Position numbers and translations under genes: made by a program
Notes under the pieces: generated by a model
The model's database searches: none
Seen by the model: the letters and a program-made list of their open reading frames with translations, nothing else
What the model was told of the DNA's origin: nothing
Assembly: GCA_902760805.1 (NCBI GenBank)
Contig: CACWHY010000003.1
Location: 62,001-126,000 of the forward strand
DNA from: Ruminococcus flavefaciens
GTDB lineage: Bacteria > Bacillota > Clostridia > Oscillospirales > Ruminococcaceae
DNA: 64,000 nt
Direction: 5' to 3'
In this document: in pieces, positions 24,088 to 32,067 of the stretch
How the letters are laid out: each line of letters begins with the position of its first letter
Position numbering within the stretch: the stretch's first letter is position 1

Positions 24088-25578
24088 ATGCAGAAAAAGA
24101 AATTCAATCTCTCCGGCCCTGTGGCCATCGCTATCGCTGTACTTGTACTGCTGGTGTTCATCCCGATCAATATCATCACAAGCTACTACGACAAGGTGTA
24201 TGATATGACTCCCTCGGGAAAATACACACTCTCTCCTATCATGGAGCAGGTACTTGACGAAACAAAGGACAAGCAGATCGACATCTACTTCCTTTCTCCT
24301 ATGGAAGACCTGAAGGAGATCGGATCCGGTCTTCCTCTGTACCACACTCTCACTCAGCTTGAGGAGCGTGACAACATCACTCTCACCGCCTTCGACCCCG
24401 ACAAGGAGAAGGACCTTGCTAAGTCCCTTGACCCTAACGAGATCTTCGGCACAAGCGTGGGTGATGTGTTCATCAAGTGCGGAGACCTTACCAGAAAGAT
24501 CTCTCTGGAGAAGATCTTCCAGAAGGATCAGAACGGCGAATTCGCTTACGGCGGCGAGGAATACATCGCCGGCGCTATCCAGAGCATCGCTGGCGGCTCT
24601 CTCCCCGTGGTATACTTCATCGAGGGCTACAGCGACAAGACCTTAGAGGCTAACTACTACGCCTACGGCGACGAGATCAAGGCCGATAACTACGAAGTGC
24701 GCTCTCTTGACCTGAGCGAGGCCGGCGAGATCCCTGATGACGCAGCTATAGTTTACCTTGCAGGCATCGACCGTGACCTCTCCGACGCTGACCGTGACAA
24801 GCTCACCCGCTATATCGACAACGGCGGCGCTCTGTCAGTCCTCATCGGACCCAGCGACACCGAGGGCAGATTTACCAACCTTGAGTACATCCTGGCTAAG
24901 TTCGAGCTCGGCATAAACTACGACATCATCACTGAGAGCAACCCCTCGATCACTATCCCCAACAGAGAGGGCGTACAGGATCCGGCTTGGTTCCAGGTAT
25001 CCTTCCCTGACCCCTCTGACGAGTACACAGTTGACCTTACTTCTGAGATCAACAACGCTATCAGGGACGGCAAGTATCCCCTTTCCTACATCTCAAACAC
25101 AAGAAGCCTCAAGACCACCGGCTCTGACAGTGCTTTCATCGAGAAGGCCTCTATCATCGAGAACCTTCCCAGCTCCTCCGACAGCTACGCTTACACCGTT
25201 GTCAGCACCCCCAAGGGCGGCGACGCTGAGACAGCTAAGGACTGCGAAGAGCTGACAGGCGCTCCCATTGTGATGGGCTATTACTCCACCAACAAGCAGA
25301 CCGGCGCAAGACTGATCCTTATCGGTACCGACGACTTTATCGACGTTAACGGCTATGATTTCACTCTTTATGACAGCCGCAGACTGACCCTCTTCTCCAA
25401 TACCTGGCTCCACAACAGCGATGTTGACATGGGTATCGGCATCAAGACCAACTCCTACGACAAAATGACATTCTCCAGCGGTGAGGAGGCTACCGGCGTT
25501 ATCAACATCTTCACAGCGATCCCGATCGTCCTTGTTATCGCCGGCGTAGCAGTTTGGCTGAAAAGGAGATATGCTTAA
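24088..25578 (+). CDS. GldG-like auxiliary membrane protein
   Basis: A 496-residue protein with an N-terminal membrane helix (about residues 10-32), a large outer region, and a C-terminal membrane helix (about 473-491). The outer region begins YDMTPSGKYTLSPIMEQVL and contains DIYFLSP, YFIEGYSDKTLE and VYLAGIDRDLSDADRDKLTRYIDNGG, which match the ABC_transp_aux domain found in gliding-motility GldG and its Firmicutes relatives. It is cotranscribed with the ATPase and permease; the next gene starts in its stop codon (TAATG). Confidence 0.88.
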   Translation: MQKKKFNLSGPVAIAIAVLVLLVFIPINIITSYYDKVYDMTPSGKYTLSPIMEQVLDETKDKQIDIYFLSPMEDLKEIGSGLPLYHTLTQLEERDNITLTAFDPDKEKDLAKSLDPNEIFGTSVGDVFIKCGDLTRKISLEKIFQKDQNGEFAYGGEEYIAGAIQSIAGGSLPVVYFIEGYSDKTLEANYYAYGDEIKADNYEVRSLDLSEAGEIPDDAAIVYLAGIDRDLSDADRDKLTRYIDNGGALSVLIGPSDTEGRFTNLEYILAKFELGINYDIITESNPSITIPNREGVQDPAWFQVSFPDPSDEYTVDLTSEINNAIRDGKYPLSYISNTRSLKTTGSDSAFIEKASIIENLPSSSDSYAYTVVSTPKGGDAETAKDCEELTGAPIVMGYYSTNKQTGARLILIGTDDFIDVNGYDFTLYDSRRLTLFSNTWLHNSDVDMGIGIKTNSYDKMTFSSGEEATGVINIFTAIPIVLVIAGVAVWLKRRYA

Positions 25579-26969
25579 TGAAAAAACCACTTATCGCAGC
25601 TGCTGCCCTCATCGTAGCGGCAGGCTGCTCCTTCGGCGCTCTCTATGCTGTCAACAAGCATAAGGACAAGGAGGCCGAAAAACAGGCTCAGGAGGCCGAC
25701 GACCTAATTCTTACCAACTTCGACTCAGCTCAGGTCACTAACGTTAAGTTTGAATTCAAGGACGGCACTGTCTGCACCGCTGACATTGATGATGAGGGCT
25801 TTTGGAGCGCCTCCTTCGACAACGGCAGCACCTTCTCCGCCAACTCCTCCTCCATCGACGGCATCTGCCTGTCAGCATCTTCGCTGGAGGCTCACGGAAA
25901 CTACGGCGAGGCCACCGACGACAAGATAAAGGAGTACGGCCTTGACGACCCATACAAGCTGACCCTGACTCTTCCCGACGGACAGCATACTATCATGCTG
26001 GGCGACAATACCGCCACAGATACATACACCTACATAATGGTCGATGACCGCAACAAGATCTACACCATAGAGGCCCCTGTTGCAAGCGGCATCGTGATTG
26101 ACCGTTTGGACCTGAAAGCCAGTGATTTCATGCCCTTTGACGCGATCGACACCATGGAGATCTCCGCTTACAAGGACGGAAAACAGGTCTACAAGCTCAC
26201 CAGAAGCGCTGCTGACCAGCCCTGGAGCATGGACGGAAAGTATTCCTCCCTTGCACTGGATCAGTCTGAGATCTCAGCACGACTTACCACCATGGAGCGT
26301 GTTTGCGCTGACCAGGTGCTGTCAGACGACCCCAGCCAGCTGGCAAAATTCGGCCTTGACCACCCCTTCGCCGAGTTTGAGATCAAGAGCTTTGACGGCG
26401 TTACAAGGCATATGCTCGTTGCTCCCTGCAACGCTGACACGAATTATTACTACATCTATATGGAGGACCTCCAGATCGTTGGACTATACCTCCGGGGAGA
26501 CCTGAGACCTATCAACTACACTCCCTATGATTATGTCAACCAGCAAATGACCAATATCGCCCAGACTATGGTATCTGAGTTCAGCTTCTCCTGCGAGAAT
26601 GGTGAGGACTCATTCACCAAGGACGAGAACGGCAATTTCCTTTGCAGAGGCAGCACGATCGACATCTCCAATGCTGAGATCGAGGGCTACTTCACCTCCT
26701 TCTACAACTCGATCTGCTACTTCGGAGCGACAGGTATTGACGTGGATAACTCCCCTGAGCTGAAGGATCCGGTGTTCTCCTCAATATTCACCTCCTCTGA
26801 GGGAGCCTCTACACAGTTCGACATCGTGAAAAAAGGCGACACCTACTACGCCTTCGTTGACGGCAAGTACAACGGGCTCACCCTTGACGGACAGGAGGTC
26901 CTGGATAAGGTGGTATCCTCTTATAAGGATATGTGCCTCCATGCCGGCCTTGACTCAGCTCTGAGCTGA
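25578..26969 (+). CDS. DUF4340 domain lipoprotein-like protein
   Basis: A 463-residue protein with an N-terminal hydrophobic segment ending in AAGCSFGALYAV, which could be a lipobox (AAGC) or a simple membrane anchor. The outer part shows two DUF4340-type blocks, each built on 'KEYGLDDPYKLTLTL...' and 'AKFGLDHPFAEFEI...' motifs. DUF4340 proteins accompany GldG-like ABC systems; no biochemical role is established. AAAAGGAG precedes the start. The operon ends at the terminator 26986-27035. Confidence 0.85.
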   Translation: MKKPLIAAAALIVAAGCSFGALYAVNKHKDKEAEKQAQEADDLILTNFDSAQVTNVKFEFKDGTVCTADIDDEGFWSASFDNGSTFSANSSSIDGICLSASSLEAHGNYGEATDDKIKEYGLDDPYKLTLTLPDGQHTIMLGDNTATDTYTYIMVDDRNKIYTIEAPVASGIVIDRLDLKASDFMPFDAIDTMEISAYKDGKQVYKLTRSAADQPWSMDGKYSSLALDQSEISARLTTMERVCADQVLSDDPSQLAKFGLDHPFAEFEIKSFDGVTRHMLVAPCNADTNYYYIYMEDLQIVGLYLRGDLRPINYTPYDYVNQQMTNIAQTMVSEFSFSCENGEDSFTKDENGNFLCRGSTIDISNAEIEGYFTSFYNSICYFGATGIDVDNSPELKDPVFSSIFTSSEGASTQFDIVKKGDTYYAFVDGKYNGLTLDGQEVLDKVVSSYKDMCLHAGLDSALS

Positions 26970-26985
26970 CGGCAAAACATGTTCA

Positions 26986-27035
26986 AAAGCCACGGTTTTT
27001 CCGGAAGTTTCGCCGGATAAGCCGTGGCTTTTTTG
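26986..27035 (+). terminator. Terminator of the ABC/GldG operon
   Basis: A strong stem (AAAAGCCACGG with CCGTGGCTTTTTT, arms 26986-26995 and 27022-27033) ends in a T run. The TTGACA of the next promoter begins at its end. Confidence 0.9.
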
Positions 27036-27064
27036 TTGACAGGAACAAGGGATCGTAGTATAAT
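27036..27064 (+). promoter_or_regulatory. Perfect consensus promoter of the two-component operon
   Basis: TTGACA (27036-27041), 17-base spacer, TATAAT (27059-27064), about 44 bases before the regulator start. Confidence 0.9.
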
Positions 27065-27107
27065 TTTATTGACGTATATTATCAAGACCAACACAAAGGA
27101 GGCAGTT

Positions 27108-27788
27108 ATGATCTATCTTCTTGAAGACGACAGCGGGATCCGCAGCTTCGTCACCTATGCCCTCAACAGCTCCGGCTTCGAGGCAGCAGGCTTTGAAGCG
27201 CCCTCCGCATTCTATGAGGCCATGAGCAGCGCTCTCCCCGATCTTCTTCTGCTGGATATAATGCTCCCGGAGGAGGACGGGCTATCCGTGCTCAGAAAGC
27301 TCCGGGCTGACCCGGCAACTGCACAGCTCCCGGTCATCATGCTCACCGCAAAAAGCTCGGAATTCGACAAAGTCACCGGACTTGACAGCGGCGCCGACGA
27401 CTACATCGCCAAGCCCTTCGGCACAATGGAGCTCATCTCACGGGTAAGGGCTCTTTTGCGGCGAAGCTCCGGCAGCAGAGACTCCGCATCCATATCAGTG
27501 GGCGGACTGACGCTTTTCCCCGAAAAACACACTGTTTCCGCAGACGGGAGCCCAGTTGCCCTGACCTTGAAGGAATTCGAGCTGCTGCTGTTTTTAATGA
27601 GGAATGCAGGTACTGTTTTCTCTCGGGATGTACTGCTCCAGAAGATCTGGGGCTACGATTTTTCCGGAGAGAGCCGAACGGTGGACGTCCATATCAGGAC
27701 TCTCCGCTCAAAGCTTGGAAGCTGCGGCGAGCTGATCCGCACTGTCAGAGGTGTCGGCTACAAGATCGGAGAGACTGCCGATGACTAG
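27108..27788 (+). CDS. OmpR/PhoB-family response regulator
   Basis: A 226-residue regulator. The receiver domain (residues 1-118) has the acidic pair in LEDDSGI, the phosphorylated aspartate in LLLLDIMLPEEDG, threonine in IMLTAKS and lysine in YIAKPFG. The winged-helix output domain (about 130-223) contains LTLKEFELLLFLMRNAG and VDVHIRTLRSKL. AAAGGAGG precedes the chosen ATG. The histidine kinase gene overlaps its end by eight bases. Target genes cannot be read from the window. Confidence 0.95.
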   Translation: MIYLLEDDSGIRSFVTYALNSSGFEAAGFEAPSAFYEAMSSALPDLLLLDIMLPEEDGLSVLRKLRADPATAQLPVIMLTAKSSEFDKVTGLDSGADDYIAKPFGTMELISRVRALLRRSSGSRDSASISVGGLTLFPEKHTVSADGSPVALTLKEFELLLFLMRNAGTVFSRDVLLQKIWGYDFSGESRTVDVHIRTLRSKLGSCGELIRTVRGVGYKIGETADD

Positions 27789-29451
27789 AAAGATCTTTCT
27801 TAGCATAACACTGATCTCAGTGGCGGCAGTTGCGATGACTATCGCCCTGATCACCGGACTTCTCAGCCGAAGCTACCGTACTCATGCCAAGGGACAGCTC
27901 AGGGACGAAGGCATCATCATCGCCTCAGGTGTTGAGATGAACGGCGGAAAATTTCTGGACAGCACCGACTTCGGCGACCTTCGTGTGACCTGGATAAGCT
28001 CCGGCGGCCGAGTGATCTTCGACACCGACAAGGATCCTACCGCCATGGACAGCCATTCTCAGCGTGAGGAGGTCAAAGAGGCCTTTTCCTCCGGCGAGGG
28101 AAGCGCTGTCCGTTATTCCGACACGATACGCACCACCTCTCTCAACTACGCAAAAAAACTGTCGGACGGATCGGTCATCAGAGTTTCCACTGACCACTTC
28201 TCCTTCATCAACGGCCTGGCGTCTGTTTTGCAGCCCCTGATGATGATCCTGGCAGCAGCGGCTCTGCTGGGACTGCTGGCTGCTATCACGGTTTCAAAGC
28301 GCATCGTCAAGCCCATAAACAGCATCGACCTTGACCGCCCCGACATCAGCGGAAGCTACAGAGAGCTCTCACCTCTTCTGACCAAGCTCAGCGCTCAAAA
28401 CAAGCGTGCCGGACGTCAGGTGGAGGAGCTCCGACGCAGCCGTGAGCAGTTCAGCCTTATAACCGAGAGCATGAGCGAGGGCCTCATAATTGCCGGGTCT
28501 AAGGGAAATATCCTGGCCTGCAACTCCGGTGCCAGCCGCCTTCTGGGAGCCGAGCCCCCTGCTGACGGCGCAAGCATATTCACCCTGAACAGCTCAGAGC
28601 CCTTCCGCCGCTGTATCCAGGACGCCATGGGCGGAAAGCGCAGCGAGCTGATCCTCAGCACAGAGGGCTGCGACAGGCAGATCATCGCCAGCCCATCCAG
28701 CGGAGTGACAGGCGTTACAGGTATCGTGGTCTTCATCATCGACGTCACTGAGCGCCAGCAGCTGGAAACTCTCCGGCGGGAATTCACCTCAAACGTTTCC
28801 CACGAGCTGAAAACTCCCCTGACCACGATCTACGGGATCTCAGATATGCTGGCCAACGGCATCGTTCGGCAGGAGGACATCGAGCGCTTCGGCGGCGAGA
28901 TCCGCAGTGAGGCTCAGCGGATGATCTCGCTGATAAACGACATAGTTTCCCTGTCAAAGCTGGACGAGGACAGTGTTCCCCGACAGGACGAGGAGGTGGA
29001 TCTGTACGACCTTGCTCAGCAGGTGCTCTCTCGGCTGAGATCCAACGCTGACGGCAAGCAGCTCACCCTTTCCCTCACCGGCGAGCACGTTAAGTTTTTC
29101 GGAAATAAGACCGTTCTGGACGAGATCATCATGAATCTCTGCGACAATGCCGTGAAATACAACGTAAGCGGCGGAGCAGTGGAGGTGAAGATCTCTCACA
29201 TACCAACTAAGGCAAGGATCACCGTCAGTGACACCGGCACAGGTATCCCTCCCGGAGATCTGGACCGGATCTTTGAGCGGTTTTACCGAGTGGACAAGAG
29301 CCGTTCACGAAAGATCGGCGGCACAGGCCTGGGTCTGTCGATCGTAAAGCACGGCGTCAGCTACCTTGGGGGAGCCGTCCGTGCGGAAAGCGTCCCCGGA
29401 AAGGGCAGCGTTTTCACTGTTGAGCTGCCTACACTTCCCAGAAAGAAATAA
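27781..29451 (+). CDS. PhoR-like sensor histidine kinase
   Basis: A 556-residue membrane kinase, partner of the adjacent regulator. Membrane helices at about residues 8-28 and 150-172 flank an extracytoplasmic sensor domain. A PAS-like domain (about 225-330: EQFSLITESMSEGLIIAGSKG) precedes the dimerisation domain with FTSNVSHELKTPLTTI (phosphorylated histidine). The ATPase domain shows NLCDNAVKYN, DTGTGIPPGDL and GGTGLGLSIVKH. Overall layout matches PhoR of Gram-positive bacteria, often linked to phosphate or wall stress, but no pst or pho gene is nearby. Confidence 0.94.
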   Translation: MTRKIFLSITLISVAAVAMTIALITGLLSRSYRTHAKGQLRDEGIIIASGVEMNGGKFLDSTDFGDLRVTWISSGGRVIFDTDKDPTAMDSHSQREEVKEAFSSGEGSAVRYSDTIRTTSLNYAKKLSDGSVIRVSTDHFSFINGLASVLQPLMMILAAAALLGLLAAITVSKRIVKPINSIDLDRPDISGSYRELSPLLTKLSAQNKRAGRQVEELRRSREQFSLITESMSEGLIIAGSKGNILACNSGASRLLGAEPPADGASIFTLNSSEPFRRCIQDAMGGKRSELILSTEGCDRQIIASPSSGVTGVTGIVVFIIDVTERQQLETLRREFTSNVSHELKTPLTTIYGISDMLANGIVRQEDIERFGGEIRSEAQRMISLINDIVSLSKLDEDSVPRQDEEVDLYDLAQQVLSRLRSNADGKQLTLSLTGEHVKFFGNKTVLDEIIMNLCDNAVKYNVSGGAVEVKISHIPTKARITVSDTGTGIPPGDLDRIFERFYRVDKSRSRKIGGTGLGLSIVKHGVSYLGGAVRAESVPGKGSVFTVELPTLPRKK

Positions 29452-29490
29452 AAAAAGCCGGTAAGGATCGACCTTACCGGCATTGTTTTT
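29450..29490. terminator. Bidirectional terminator after the histidine kinase
   Basis: GCCGGTAAGG (29457-29466) pairs with CCTTACCGGC (29472-29481); A-run before and T-run after give function in both directions, serving the convergent genes. Confidence 0.92.
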
Positions 29491-29492
29491 AT

Positions 29493-31748
29493 TTAGGATT
29501 CCTTAACGCCCTTGAGCTCGAATGTGATCTCGATAGTTGTCCACTCGCCGTCAACAGGCTTTTCAAGGAGGTCAACGTCCTCGTCATCACCGTAGCCGCT
29601 GAGAACGATAGGAGCATCCAGGTAGAAGCCGTAATTCTCAACCTCAGGCTGACCTGTGAGCTTGATCTCCTGGCCGTCGATCTTAACAGACTTGATAGTC
29701 AGCTCAGCTTCCTCCACGTCATACTTGTCAGTATACATTGAAACTGAAAGAGTATCCAGACCCTTGGGGCTCTTGCCGTTGCTCTGTGCACGGTAGCCGT
29801 CTGTATCAGCAGTAACTGCTACAGTATACTCACCGTCGCCCTTGATGTCAGCAACTGTTGCCTTGTAAGCAAGTGAGCCGCTCCAGCCTGAATAGTAGCC
29901 GTTGAATTCGCTGTCGTAAACATAGACATAAGCCTGGTCGTCCTCTGCCTCAACGATGTCTGCCTCATACTCATCAGTAGGAGTTGTGAACTCGATGTCC
30001 TCATCGTCGTCCCAGTCGTCTTCGTCCCAATCATCGTCGTCCCAATCATCGTCATAGCTGCTTGAGCCGTATACGCTGCCGCTGTTATAAGCGCTTCTTA
30101 CAGCCTCATCACCCAGTGCCTCTGCCAGTTCGTCTTCAAAGCCTACCTTCTTGGCAAGGTCTGTGATGAAGGTCTTGAACTCCTCCTCAGAAACGTACTC
30201 TGAGAAGTCAACGTCAGAGCTCTCAGGATCTAATACGAAAGCATCGTCCTTAGAAGGAACTTCAACATCAGCGTCCTTCTCAACAGAGAGCTTAGCTGTT
30301 ACCTTGCCGTAGTCAGTACCGTCGACCTTGATATCAGCAGAGATCTCCTGGCTGTCTTCATCAGCAGCAAAATTGATCGAGAAAGGCTCAACATCAGGGA
30401 TATTCACTGTTACGTCTGCATTGAAGAAGCCCTGCTCCTCGTTCACTATCTCGAAGCCTGTGAACTCGATAGAAGCTGTCTGCTCCTCGTCAACGTACTC
30501 CTCAGTCTCCCAATCGTAGTGGCCATTGTTGAATGTGATGTCGATAGATCCGTCGTAGGCCTTGCCGCTCTTCTCAGCAGTAAGGTCTGCCTGGAACTCT
30601 CTCTCTCCGTCAGTCTCGAAGTACATAGTTCCACGAACGTCATCGCCGTCCATACCGATAGCATATGTGTAATCCAGCTCATCGCCCATGGTGATGTTCA
30701 TGCCTCTGATAACGCCCTTAGCGTCAACATAGGTCGTGAACTCAACTACATCGTCGCTGTACTCATAGTCAGCCTCGTGCTCAAAGGACTCAAGAGCCTC
30801 ATCAAGAGTCTCGTCGTACTCGTCTTCATCGCAGATCTCCAGCTTGTCGATGATGATGCCTCTGATAACATCGTCATCTCTAGCCTCTTCGATGAATGCC
30901 TCTGCCAGCTCCTCAGCCTTCTCCTCGTCGATCTCAACGGTGATAGCTGTGTACTCAACAGTGATGTCGGAGATGTCAAGAGACTCCTTCTTCTCAAGGT
31001 CAACGTCATCGAAGCAGCTGTTCCAAACAGCGGTATAGCGCTCAACGATGTCCTGGAGCTCATCAGGGCTCAGGAAGGACTCAGGATCCTTAAGGATCTC
31101 CTTATATGTGCTCATGATGGATGAGCTTCCGTAAACTTCCTCTACAGCCTCGCCCAGTGAAACGCAGAGCCACTGGTCCTTCAGCTCGGGAACACGGAAG
31201 AATGAGTCCATGTTCTCCTGATCCAAGGCAAAATCTATAGTTGCCAGCTTATCGTCATTGTAGTTTATGAAATACTCGCCGCCTGCAACCTCGTCAACAA
31301 GGCCTGCCTTACATCCGATCTCGATGCTCTGGGCATTGTCGATAACATCTTTGAACTCCTGAGCGTCATCGTTGTTCAGCTCTTCCTTGAGCAGATCCCT
31401 AACATCATCGCTGAGTTCGTATTTCACGCTGAAATTACCTGTCTGACCCTCGTCCTTTTTGCCGAGCATCTCACGGTAAGCGTCAGCAGCCTTCTCGCCG
31501 GCTGTCTTAGCGTTCTCCTCGTTTACCCAAGCGTAGTATTTCTCAGGCTTCATAAGTCTGAGCTTCACCTGGTTTTTCACGAGATCAGAGAAGTTGTATG
31601 CAGCAGCACCGCCGCCTGCCAGGAGCACAACAGCACCGATACCGATAGCAGCGGCCTTCTTACCGCCCTTCTTGGTAACATTCTCAACGCCTGAAACGGT
31701 ATTGAGATCCTGTGAGTTGTTCATAAGATCATTGTTATTTTCCGGCAT
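29493..31748 (-). CDS. Large acidic membrane-anchored protein, unknown
   Basis: A 751-residue protein with about 30 polar N-terminal residues, a KKGGKK basic patch and one membrane helix (about 32-52), placing the rest outside. The bulk is strongly acidic and beta-rich. Near residues 565-590 there is a pure Asp/Trp run (repeats of DDDWD), then a beta domain with GDGEYTVAVTADTDGYRAQ and GLDTLSVSMYTDKYD. The last domain resembles modules seen in ruminococcal extracellular proteins, but I cannot name a family. The start has AAGGAGGG upstream and its own promoter. Calcium binding by the acidic run is a guess. Confidence 0.85.
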   Translation of the reverse strand: MPENNNDLMNNSQDLNTVSGVENVTKKGGKKAAAIGIGAVVLLAGGGAAAYNFSDLVKNQVKLRLMKPEKYYAWVNEENAKTAGEKAADAYREMLGKKDEGQTGNFSVKYELSDDVRDLLKEELNNDDAQEFKDVIDNAQSIEIGCKAGLVDEVAGGEYFINYNDDKLATIDFALDQENMDSFFRVPELKDQWLCVSLGEAVEEVYGSSSIMSTYKEILKDPESFLSPDELQDIVERYTAVWNSCFDDVDLEKKESLDISDITVEYTAITVEIDEEKAEELAEAFIEEARDDDVIRGIIIDKLEICDEDEYDETLDEALESFEHEADYEYSDDVVEFTTYVDAKGVIRGMNITMGDELDYTYAIGMDGDDVRGTMYFETDGEREFQADLTAEKSGKAYDGSIDITFNNGHYDWETEEYVDEEQTASIEFTGFEIVNEEQGFFNADVTVNIPDVEPFSINFAADEDSQEISADIKVDGTDYGKVTAKLSVEKDADVEVPSKDDAFVLDPESSDVDFSEYVSEEEFKTFITDLAKKVGFEDELAEALGDEAVRSAYNSGSVYGSSSYDDDWDDDDWDEDDWDDDEDIEFTTPTDEYEADIVEAEDDQAYVYVYDSEFNGYYSGWSGSLAYKATVADIKGDGEYTVAVTADTDGYRAQSNGKSPKGLDTLSVSMYTDKYDVEEAELTIKSVKIDGQEIKLTGQPEVENYGFYLDAPIVLSGYGDDEDVDLLEKPVDGEWTTIEITFELKGVKES

Positions 31749-31820
31749 TAGATTAACCCTCCTTACTAATAGTGGAAAAAATCTCTCTTCGTATGAAAAT
31801 ATGACTAAATCGTCAGGTAT

Positions 31821-31849
31821 ATAATATCACGTTTTATTTCCAAAGTCAA
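31821..31849 (-). promoter_or_regulatory. Promoter of the acidic membrane protein gene
   Basis: Minus strand: TTGACT (31844-31849), 17-base spacer, TATTAT (31821-31826). The rest of 31850-32067 holds no gene that I can see; a small hairpin TGATAG/CTATCA lies near 31935-31951. Confidence 0.8.
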
Positions 31850-32067
31850 TGGATTTTTCGATTTTTAGCCGATTTGTTCATAACCTGTAATAATTTCCCG
31901 AGAGGCTTTATGAACATTCATTATTCCGAGAAAAAATGATAGTCCGTCTATCAACACAAATGGGAACAGGCCTCGCCAAAAAGCGGCGTGGCCCGATCTC
32001 TGATCTGTCCCTTACAGGAATTTATACTCAGCCCGGATCTGGTGTGCAGATGATCCGGGGCTCAGTT

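Noticed and set aside
32028..32067. Hairpin downstream of the pectate lyase considered as an intrinsic terminator
   Set aside because: The 10-bp bulged stem is real, but no T-tract follows on the minus strand, so I did not list it as a terminator.
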